Shown here one piece after another: positions 17,816 through 25,120 of a stretch of 46,866 bases of DNA. The translations under genes were made by a program, and so were the position numbers. The stretch spans positions 1 through 46,866 of the forward strand of contig JAGAOP010000009.1 in assembly GCA_017623685.1 (NCBI GenBank). The letters are read 5' to 3'. This stretch comes from Spirochaetaceae bacterium (lineage in GTDB: Bacteria; Spirochaetota; Spirochaetia; Treponematales; Treponemataceae). The notes beneath the pieces were generated by a model. The model was not told the DNA's origin. It did no database searches and saw nothing but the letters and a program-made list of their open reading frames with translations. Within the stretch, counting starts at the first letter, position 1; the number at the start of each line of letters is the position of its first letter.

Positions 17816-19147
17816 TTACATTCCGCCGAATTGTTGCATAAACTTTGCTTGCATCCCTTTGTTTTTAGTTAATTTTTTCATGGCAAGCCTTGTTTTTTCA
17901 AATTGTTTAATCAAACGATTTACTTCGGCTACAGATGTTCCTGAACCTTTAGCAATGCGTTTTCTTCGACTAGGTCCAATGATTAAATGGTTTGCTCTTT
18001 CTTTTTTAGTCATAGAAAGAATGATTGCTTCTTGGGTTTTCATTCCACTAGTGTCTATGTCTTGGTCTCCGATTTGTCCTGCAAGACCTGGCATCATTTC
18101 GATTAAGGATTGCATTGGTCCCATTTTCTTTACACGCTGTAATTGCTCAAGCATATCTTGCAGTGTAAAGGTTTCATTCATCATTTTTTTCTGAAGCTTA
18201 ATAGCTTCTTCTTCATCGATGGTTTCTTGGGCTTTTTCTACCAAAGAAACAATATCACCCATGCCTAAAATTCGGCTTGCAATTCGTTCTGGATGGAAAG
18301 GTTCAAAGTCTGTAGTTTTTTCACCTGTACCGATAAAAAGAATTGGCTTACCTGTTATTGACTTTAAGGAAAGAGCTGCACCACCACGGGCATCGGAATC
18401 AAACTTAGTAAGAATTACACCTGAAAGTCCAAGTTTTTCGTCAAAGGCTTTGGCAATATCCACAGCATTTTGACCTGTCATTGCATCTGCTACTAAGATT
18501 AGTTCATCTGGTGTAACTGCTTTTTTTACAGCTGCAATTTCATCCATCATAACTTCATCGATTTGCAAACGACCTGCTGTATCGATAATCAATGTGTCAA
18601 AGCCATTTTTCTTTGCGTGGTTAACAGCATTTTTTGCAACCTTTACAGCGTCTTTGGTATCTTCGTTATAAACTGGTACTCCTATTTTTTCTCCAAGGAC
18701 GCATAACTGCTGTATAGCTGCAGGACGAACAAGGTCACAGGCTGCAAGCATGGGTTTTCGCCCTTCTTTTGCCAAGCGAGCAGCTAATTTTGCAGCCGCT
18801 GTTGTTTTACCAGCACCTTGTAACCCAAGTAATAAAATAATAGAAAGGGTATCAGGACCTTTTAACTTTAGATCAGTTTTTGCATCACCTAGAAGGGCTA
18901 CAATCTTGTCGTGAATAATTTTAACAAATTGTTGACCTGGATCTACTGCACGAAGAACTTTTTCACCTTTAGCTTCTTCGATTGTGCTATTTACAAATCT
19001 ACGAACAACACGTAAGTTTACGTCTGCTTCTAGCAGAGCCATTTTAATTTGCTCTACTGTTTCTTCTATGTTTTTTTCTGTAATTGTGGATTTGCCATTT
19101 AATTTGCGAATCACATCGGTAAATGTATTGGTAATTTTCTCTAACAT
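17816..19147 (-). CDS. ffh: Signal recognition particle protein Ffh (SRP54)
   Basis: GTPase that binds signal sequences and delivers ribosomes to FtsY at the membrane; 443 aa, normal length. N domain, G domain with GLQGAGKTT, DTAGRL and TKFDSDARGG, then a methionine-rich M domain ending MQAKFMQQFGGM. Monocistronic by context. A promoter (TTGAGA, 17 bp, TATACT) ends 6 nt before the ATG and no ribosome site is present, so the mRNA should be leaderless. Confidence 0.97.
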   Translation of the reverse strand: MLEKITNTFTDVIRKLNGKSTITEKNIEETVEQIKMALLEADVNLRVVRRFVNSTIEEAKGEKVLRAVDPGQQFVKIIHDKIVALLGDAKTDLKLKGPDTLSIILLLGLQGAGKTTAAAKLAARLAKEGRKPMLAACDLVRPAAIQQLCVLGEKIGVPVYNEDTKDAVKVAKNAVNHAKKNGFDTLIIDTAGRLQIDEVMMDEIAAVKKAVTPDELILVADAMTGQNAVDIAKAFDEKLGLSGVILTKFDSDARGGAALSLKSITGKPILFIGTGEKTTDFEPFHPERIASRILGMGDIVSLVEKAQETIDEEEAIKLQKKMMNETFTLQDMLEQLQRVKKMGPMQSLIEMMPGLAGQIGDQDIDTSGMKTQEAIILSMTKKERANHLIIGPSRRKRIAKGSGTSVAEVNRLIKQFEKTRLAMKKLTKNKGMQAKFMQQFGGM

Positions 19148-19153
19148 GAATTC

Positions 19154-19182
19154 AGTATACGGAATAAAACGGAATTTCTCAA
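19154..19182 (-). promoter_or_regulatory. Promoter of ffh, leaderless geometry
   Basis: TTGAGA (19182-19177), 17-bp spacer, TATACT (19159-19154), then GAATTC and the ATG at 19147. Confidence 0.75.
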
Positions 19183-19194
19183 GTGGGTTAAGGC

Positions 19195-19908
19195 TTAGTT
19201 GTTGTTTAAGGGTTCAAAACCATCAAAAATTACTGAATAATATGAATTTGTTGAGTTTTTGTCTGGTTCAAAATACACTGTTACCCTTGCAGTTGTTGAA
19301 TGAATTTTAGGGTCGAAGGAATCAAGGGGTAGTGCTATAGTTAGTGGGTTACTATTATTCAGTCTAATAAAGCATGTGTATGCATCAAAAAGTAAAACTG
19401 TATGGTCGATTATTACAAAATTTACAAAAGAAAATTCAGGTTTACCAGAAAGGCTTACTTTGAACTTTTCGTTACCTATGTAAAAAGGCATATTTAGGTT
19501 TTCCCCAGATGAATCGCTAAAACCTGTACTTTCTGAATAACCTTCTAATGTTTCCCCTTTCACTGTAAAATAATTACTAGGATCAGAACCCTCAGCAAAT
19601 TGCCATTGAATAGCTCTTGGTCTTTGTTCCGGAATATCTCCAAACACATTTGATTGTGCTTCATTCATAAAAGCTCCATTCGGAGAATGTCCCATGAGAC
19701 GAATTACAAAATACATATAACCTGCCTCTTTATCTTCTTCGCTATAAGTTATGTATTTTGTTACTTCCATAAAATCAGGATTCGGAGGAATTGGTAATTC
19801 TTCTGGAATAGGTTTCATTGGAATATGGGTAATAGATTTATCTTCAAAATTATTCCCACAGGAAAAAAGAGAAAAAATAAAAATGAACAAAATAATAATT
19901 TTCTTCAT
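19195..19908 (-). CDS. Putative lipoprotein of unknown function
   Basis: 237 aa. The N-terminus is a lipoprotein signal with lipobox LFSC (C17) followed by GNN. The rest looks beta-rich and soluble, with no motif I recognise, and should sit in the periplasm or at the surface. Not obviously part of an operon: ffh lies downstream with its own promoter, and dapB is divergent. A TGATATAAT extended -10 ends 7 nt before the ATG without a Shine-Dalgarno. Confidence 0.8.
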   Translation of the reverse strand: MKKIIILFIFIFSLFSCGNNFEDKSITHIPMKPIPEELPIPPNPDFMEVTKYITYSEEDKEAGYMYFVIRLMGHSPNGAFMNEAQSNVFGDIPEQRPRAIQWQFAEGSDPSNYFTVKGETLEGYSESTGFSDSSGENLNMPFYIGNEKFKVSLSGKPEFSFVNFVIIDHTVLLFDAYTCFIRLNNSNPLTIALPLDSFDPKIHSTTARVTVYFEPDKNSTNSYYSVIFDGFEPLNNN

Positions 19909-19915
19909 TAAAAGG

Positions 19916-19924
19916 ATTATATCA
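19916..19924 (-). promoter_or_regulatory. Extended -10 promoter of the lipoprotein gene
   Basis: TGA plus TATAAT on the minus strand, 7 nt before the ATG at 19908. No good -35 at 17-18 bp. Confidence 0.5.
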
Positions 19925-19964
19925 CAAATATGAAAAATAAGGTTTTTTTTTCAAAAAAAAAGTA

Positions 19965-19993
19965 TTGCTATAAAAATAAAAATACTCTATTCT
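19965..19993 (+). promoter_or_regulatory. Promoter of dapB, leaderless geometry
   Basis: TTGCTA (19965-19970), 17-bp spacer, TATTCT (19988-19993), 8 nt, ATG at 20002. It lies inside the longer open frame that starts at 19930, which argues against that longer start. Confidence 0.68.
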
Positions 19994-20001
19994 TTAAAAT
20001 T

Positions 20002-20781
20002 ATGAAGATAGCATTAGTTGGCTACGGACAAATGGGCCATATGATAGAATTATGGTCTAAAAAATTAGGCCATGAAGTTGTTGCTACAGTGGATACTATA
20101 GCACCAGATGCAAAGTATAAGGTGAAATCAGGGGACCAAGATGCCCTTGTTCAAGCAATTACTCAAAGTGGAGCAGAAGGAATAATTGATTTTAGCCATC
20201 CTTCCGCTGTATTAGACAATATTAAAGCTCTTTTACCTACAAAATTACCTTTAGTTGTAGGAACAACTGGTTGGAATCAGCATGAAGATATGGTTTCTCA
20301 GTGGGCTTCTAGTACCGGTGGAACTATAATAAGATCAGCAAATTTTTCTGTAGGGGTAAATTTATTTTATCGAATAGTACAAGAAGTAGCCAAGCTTTTT
20401 TCTGACTTTGAAGAATATGATATGGCTATCTGGGAAGCCCATCATACTCGAAAAGCAGATAGTCCTTCTGGTACCGCATTGGAAATCGCTAAAAGAGTAA
20501 TGTGTTCTAACCCTCATAAAACAGAAATTGTAACAGATGCTTTCCATGATAAGCCAAATCCTGAACAATTACATGTATCCAGTACTCGCATAGGTTCTGT
20601 GCCTGGAACCCACACCTTGTTTATAGATTCATCTGCAGATACTATAGAAATTACTCATCGAGCTCGCTCAAGAGAAGGTTTCGCTTGTGGCGCTGTAAGG
20701 GCATTGGAACGGCTGGATTCAGCATTAAAAACAGGGCTTTTGCAACCAGGAAAACTCTATAGTATGGAAGATTTATTCTAA
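20002..20781 (+). CDS. dapB: 4-hydroxy-tetrahydrodipicolinate reductase
   Basis: NAD(P)H-dependent reductase of lysine and diaminopimelate synthesis, 259 aa. The N-terminus KIALVGYGQMG is the nucleotide-binding loop. VVGTTGW and the catalytic EAHHTRKADSPSGTA (H147, H148, K151) are present. The open frame extends to 19930, but the added 24 residues are lysine-rich, unlike the family, and the promoter lies inside them. The product serves peptidoglycan and lysine supply together with lysC at 33449. Confidence 0.95.
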   Translation: MKIALVGYGQMGHMIELWSKKLGHEVVATVDTIAPDAKYKVKSGDQDALVQAITQSGAEGIIDFSHPSAVLDNIKALLPTKLPLVVGTTGWNQHEDMVSQWASSTGGTIIRSANFSVGVNLFYRIVQEVAKLFSDFEEYDMAIWEAHHTRKADSPSGTALEIAKRVMCSNPHKTEIVTDAFHDKPNPEQLHVSSTRIGSVPGTHTLFIDSSADTIEITHRARSREGFACGAVRALERLDSALKTGLLQPGKLYSMEDLF

Positions 20782-20807
20782 TTAAATACTTAAATAAAAG
20801 GTAGTAC

Positions 20808-20836
20808 TTGTATCAGTTTTATTGCTGTGATAATAT
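20808..20836 (+). promoter_or_regulatory. Promoter of lepB-ftsI operon, leaderless geometry
   Basis: TTGTAT (20808-20813), 17-bp spacer ending TGA, TAATAT (20831-20836), 9 nt, ATG at 20846. An out-of-frame ATG at 20842 would lie just before or at the expected 5' end. Confidence 0.5.
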
Positions 20837-20845
20837 TATAAATGG

Positions 20846-21364
20846 ATGACTACTCAAAAAAACAATAAGAACCATCTACCGCCAATTATGTTCCTTGTAT
20901 TAGGTCTAATTGTGGGAATTTTGCTAAAATTATTTGTATTTGATATTCTTGTTGTTGAAGGTACTTCTATGGAACCTGCTATAACAGAAGGAAACAAGAT
21001 TTGTGCTTTTAAGCTAGCTTATGGAATAGTAAAACCTTTTGGTGATGAATTATTAATTCAATGGGCTGAGCCAAAAGTCGGTGATATAATCTTGTACTTT
21101 TATAACAATCGGGCAGTAATAAAAAGATGCGTAGCTGTAGCAGGTATGTCTCTGGATTTTTCTGATGATTCAGAGTATACTCTTTTTGTGGGAGAAAATA
21201 AAATATCATTGTCAGAGTCTCAATATCAGCGTATAAAATATAGTTCATATGTTCCTGAAGGTATGATATTAGCCATAGGGGATAATTATTCTGAATCCAT
21301 AGATTCTAGAGATTATGGATTTGTATCTACAAAAAATATTCTGGCAAAGGTTATGGGCTTATGA
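20846..21364 (+). CDS. lepB: Signal peptidase I
   Basis: Membrane serine protease removing signal peptides, 172 aa, the short one-anchor type. One membrane segment (about 13-35), catalytic serine S41 in GTSMEPA, catalytic lysine K93 in VIKRCVAVAG, and the late conserved box GDNYSESIDSRDYG. The stop overlaps the ftsI start as ATGA. Coupling of a signal peptidase to a division or elongation PBP is uncommon and may simply reflect envelope growth. Confidence 0.93.
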   Translation: MTTQKNNKNHLPPIMFLVLGLIVGILLKLFVFDILVVEGTSMEPAITEGNKICAFKLAYGIVKPFGDELLIQWAEPKVGDIILYFYNNRAVIKRCVAVAGMSLDFSDDSEYTLFVGENKISLSESQYQRIKYSSYVPEGMILAIGDNYSESIDSRDYGFVSTKNILAKVMGL

Positions 21365-23226
21365 AAGGGTTTATACCAAAGAACAGGTTCATAGTTTTTT
21401 TTGTTTTAGTAGGCATAGTTGTAATATATATTATTGCTGTATACGCTTTTTTAGCTTTTAGACCAATAAATCAAATATCTCCTGAATCTAAAGAATTTAC
21501 TCGTGGAACAATAGCAGACAGAAATGGAAGACCTTTAGCCGTTTCTACAAATTTTTATCATCTTTCTGTTACACCTGATGCTGTGGTGGATGTAATAAAG
21601 GCGGCAGAACTTTTAGCTCCAGTTTTGGAAATGGATGCTTTGCAGATTGTTCAGGAAATTCAAGATGCAAAAAGGGTGTTTTACCTAAAAAAACACCTTG
21701 ATGAAAATCAATACGATAGGGTAAAACGTGTTATTTCTTCAGAAAATTTAAGTGGTTTTAGATTTGATAAAATTCCTGGTCGCCTTTATCCCGAAAATGA
21801 TTTGGCTGCTCAACTTCTTGGCTTTATGGGGGATGATGGAGAAGGTCTTGCAGGAATTGAATATTCTATGCAATCTACCTTGGCTCCACAGTTATCTACA
21901 GATGTGGAATCTTCTAGACCAGGATTAAACGTATACTTAACTATTGATGCTAACCTTCAATATAAATTAGAAAAAATTGCACAAGAAGCGATGGACACTA
22001 CCCAGGCTGAAAGTGTAATGATGGTGGCAGCAGATGCTAAATCAGGAGAAATCCTTTCGTATATAAGTTTGCCTTCTGTTAATCTGAATGAATATCGTAC
22101 TTCTACAGTGGATGAAAGACAAGATAGACCTGCTGTAATTGCATATGAACCCGGTTCTGTTTTTAAGATTTTTTCTGTGGCGACTTTTATAGATGCTGGC
22201 GTTATTGATGAAGATGATATTTTTGTTTGTGACGGTAAGTTTGAAGTTAAAAGTTCTAATGGCGAACTAATTAGAATTACTTGTCTTGAACATCATGGAG
22301 CTTTAACTGCAAGAGAAGCTCTTCAATATTCTTGTAATGATGCCTTAGCTCAAATGAGTTCAAATATCAATGCTGATTATTTTATTGCAAAATTAAGGCA
22401 GTTGGGTTTTGGTTCAAAAACTGGAGTGGAACTACCTAGCGAAACAACAGGTATAGTTAAATCCACAACCGATAAACTTTGGTCTGCCCGTTCAAAGCCA
22501 ACTATTTCAATCGGTCAGGAAATAAGTGTATCTGCACTTCAGATGGTACAGGCTACAACTGCTTTGGCAAACGACGGAGTTCCTGTAAAACTTTCATTTA
22601 TTTCTAGGGTTACAGACCAAAACGATAATACTGTATATTCAAGAACTCCTATTTATGGCGAAAGAGTTTTTAAATCTTCTACCGCTGATTATTTGTTAAG
22701 TTGTATGGAGTCTACTGCTAAAAGTGGTACTGGACATCGAGCCGCCCTTGGCGACATTTCTATAGGTGTAAAAACTGGTACAGCTCAAATGGCAGATATT
22801 GAACATGGTGGCTATAGTGAAACAGACTTTTTATCAAACTGTGTTGCTGTATTTCCTATAGAAGATCCTAAAATTATTTTATACATTGTAATTACAAAAG
22901 CTCAAGGTGAAACCTATGCGGGAAGAATTGTAGCACCAGTTGTTGGAGATGTAGCGGATGTAATTATCGACCATATGGGTTTGTCAAGAGAAGGGGCGGC
23001 TACTTTAGCTCATTCAGGGCGAGTGTCAGTTTCTACAGGTCAGCTTCCTGAAATTGATACATATTTACCCAACTATTTAGGAGTTCCTAAACGCCTATTG
23101 ACAAATTTGCTTTTACGAACTGATTTAAATATAAAAATTACTGGTGACGGTTATGTGGTCGCCCAAAATCCGCCGGCTGGAACACCGATTACGGAGGGTA
23201 TGACCATTGAATTCTATTTGGAATAA
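21361..23226 (+). CDS. Penicillin-binding protein, FtsI/SpoVD type, with PASTA domain
   Basis: Peptidoglycan DD-transpeptidase of class B, 621 aa. One N-terminal membrane segment (about 10-32), a dimerisation/pedestal domain, then the transpeptidase domain with SVFK (S266, K269), SCN (324-326) and KTG (K471). A PASTA domain closes the protein (about 570-621). Length and order fit FtsI/SpoVD. It overlaps lepB upstream and the DUF115 gene downstream (20 nt), so the three are one transcription unit. Confidence 0.93.
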   Translation: MKGFIPKNRFIVFFVLVGIVVIYIIAVYAFLAFRPINQISPESKEFTRGTIADRNGRPLAVSTNFYHLSVTPDAVVDVIKAAELLAPVLEMDALQIVQEIQDAKRVFYLKKHLDENQYDRVKRVISSENLSGFRFDKIPGRLYPENDLAAQLLGFMGDDGEGLAGIEYSMQSTLAPQLSTDVESSRPGLNVYLTIDANLQYKLEKIAQEAMDTTQAESVMMVAADAKSGEILSYISLPSVNLNEYRTSTVDERQDRPAVIAYEPGSVFKIFSVATFIDAGVIDEDDIFVCDGKFEVKSSNGELIRITCLEHHGALTAREALQYSCNDALAQMSSNINADYFIAKLRQLGFGSKTGVELPSETTGIVKSTTDKLWSARSKPTISIGQEISVSALQMVQATTALANDGVPVKLSFISRVTDQNDNTVYSRTPIYGERVFKSSTADYLLSCMESTAKSGTGHRAALGDISIGVKTGTAQMADIEHGGYSETDFLSNCVAVFPIEDPKIILYIVITKAQGETYAGRIVAPVVGDVADVIIDHMGLSREGAATLAHSGRVSVSTGQLPEIDTYLPNYLGVPKRLLTNLLLRTDLNIKITGDGYVVAQNPPAGTPITEGMTIEFYLE

Positions 23227-25120
23227 AAATATTTCATTATTAAAGGAAAGATTCCCTGAACTGTTTCTTCTTTTGCAAAAAGATTTGGAAAAAGGTCTGC
23301 CTCAAAAAAATGATTTCCAGCAATCTGAATCTTTTCCTATAGAATTTCCTTGTGGCTGGCAAGTATCTTATGCAAAAAATAAGGAATTTACCGCCACAGA
23401 ACAAGGGATAGGAATTCATTCAAGTTATAATCCAAGTCAAGAAGCAAAAAAACTAGCTGCTTCTTTTTTTCAAGAGAAAAAAATTGGAAAAAAAAATGTA
23501 TTTGTTTTTTTAGGTTTTGGACTTGGTTATGGACCTTGTGCCTTAGCTACAGAACTTACAGAAAATAATGTTCTAAAGGATGCAATCCTTGTTCTTATTG
23601 AACCAAATCCAACTTGTTTTGCCGCCTCCTTATGTTGTCTAGATTTTTCAAAGGTTTTTTCAGTTCCAAATTGTGTAATTATTGTAGGAGCTTCCTCTTC
23701 TACCGTAATACCTGTTTTAGAACACTATGGATTATCTAATTGTAATTTTATTAGAAACAAGGCTTCTTTGCAAAGTAAAAAATATTTTGATGAAGTAGAA
23801 ACTCTAGTTCAGCGAAATATATCAAAATCTCAAATAAATAATAAAACTTTGGAAAAATTTGCTGGACTTTGGCAAAAAAATAGTTGTAAAAATCTAAATT
23901 TTTTAGCAGAACTAGATGGTGTCAAGCGATATGAAAAAATGGCTAATGGTCTTCCTGCTTGTGTTTTAGCTGCAGGACCTAGTTTAGATCAAGTAATTCC
24001 ATATTTAAAAGAAATAAAAAAAAGATCTATTCTAATATGTGTGGATACAGCCTTGAAATCTTGTCTTAGAGAAGGAGTGGAACCTGATTTTATCTTGTTG
24101 GTGGATCCTCAATATTGGAATACTCGCCATATAGCAGGTTTAAGTTCGCCTTCTAGTGTAATGATTACAGAACTAGCTGCTTATCCATCTGTTTTTAGAT
24201 TTAATTGCCGAGAAATAATTCTTTGTTCCTCCCTTTATCCTATTGGTAAATATTTTGAAAATATTTGTGGAAAAAAAGGTCAGCTAGGAGCAGGTGGTTC
24301 TGTTGCAACTACGGCTTGGGATTTTGCAAGGTTTTGTGGTTGTAACGAAATCTTTATGGCAGGATTAGATTTAGGATTTCCTTTCAAAAGAACCCATTCA
24401 AAAGGATGTTTTTTTGAAGAAAGAACTCATAAAATGTCAAACAGACTGAATCCTGCAGAAAGTGCCAATGTGGGATATTTATTTGGAGCGGATATTGCAA
24501 TTTCAAAAGATTATTTAGGAAATCCCTTGGTTACAGACAATAGAATGTCAATGTATGCTTGGTGGTTTGAAAGTAAGGTTGCTTCTTTTCCGGGGCAACC
24601 AACTTTTTCTTTCACTCACAATAGCCTAAGTATTCCAGGAATAAAACCTTATTCCTTACAAGATTTTTTACTCCGTCCAGAAGAAAATGAAAAGCGACAT
24701 AATTTTTTTGAAGCAGAAAAAAAATCAAAAACAAATTTTGTAAGTGAAGCTGAAAGTCGCAAAATCAATTTTTCAAAGGCATTAACTTCTATTTTAGATG
24801 ATTTTAGTCAAATGTATGAAGTTGCAAAAAAAGGACAAAATCTTTGTGAAAAAGTTTTAAAGGCTCAGGGTAAAATTACTTTTGAAAGCCTTTATTCTGA
24901 AATAATTCCCCAGTTAGATAAAATTGACAAATCTATTATGTCTAGTGCTTCAGCAGAAGTTATTTCTTTGGTTTTTCCTACAGAACAGCAACTAGAAAAA
25001 ATTATTTCTGCCCAACCTTCACCTAATAATCCAAAAGCTGGATCTATTTATAAAACTAAAGTTATTTATTCAGAACTAATGAAAGGAATAAAGGGTTATT
25101 TAAGCCTACTTTCAGAGTAA
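23207..25120 (+). CDS. MptE/Maf-like DUF115 protein, putative motility glycosyltransferase
   Basis: 637 aa. The motif AAGPSLD (255-261), followed by ILICVDTALKSCL and PDFILLVDPQ, marks the 6-hydroxymethylpterin pyrophosphokinase MptE-like/motility accessory factor domain. Bacterial members attach sugars such as pseudaminic or legionaminic acid to flagellin; treponeme flagella are glycosylated, so a role in flagellin modification is plausible. TTG start at 23207 with GGAGGG at 23193-23198, overlapping the PBP gene. Its 3' end overlaps the convergent M16-like gene by 25 bp. Confidence 0.85.
   Translation: MNSIWNKNISLLKERFPELFLLLQKDLEKGLPQKNDFQQSESFPIEFPCGWQVSYAKNKEFTATEQGIGIHSSYNPSQEAKKLAASFFQEKKIGKKNVFVFLGFGLGYGPCALATELTENNVLKDAILVLIEPNPTCFAASLCCLDFSKVFSVPNCVIIVGASSSTVIPVLEHYGLSNCNFIRNKASLQSKKYFDEVETLVQRNISKSQINNKTLEKFAGLWQKNSCKNLNFLAELDGVKRYEKMANGLPACVLAAGPSLDQVIPYLKEIKKRSILICVDTALKSCLREGVEPDFILLVDPQYWNTRHIAGLSSPSSVMITELAAYPSVFRFNCREIILCSSLYPIGKYFENICGKKGQLGAGGSVATTAWDFARFCGCNEIFMAGLDLGFPFKRTHSKGCFFEERTHKMSNRLNPAESANVGYLFGADIAISKDYLGNPLVTDNRMSMYAWWFESKVASFPGQPTFSFTHNSLSIPGIKPYSLQDFLLRPEENEKRHNFFEAEKKSKTNFVSEAESRKINFSKALTSILDDFSQMYEVAKKGQNLCEKVLKAQGKITFESLYSEIIPQLDKIDKSIMSSASAEVISLVFPTEQQLEKIISAQPSPNNPKAGSIYKTKVIYSELMKGIKGYLSLLSE

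Noticed and set aside
19930..20001. N-terminal 24-codon extension of DapB
   Set aside because: It contains the promoter, is unlike the family, and DapB homology starts at the ATG at 20002.
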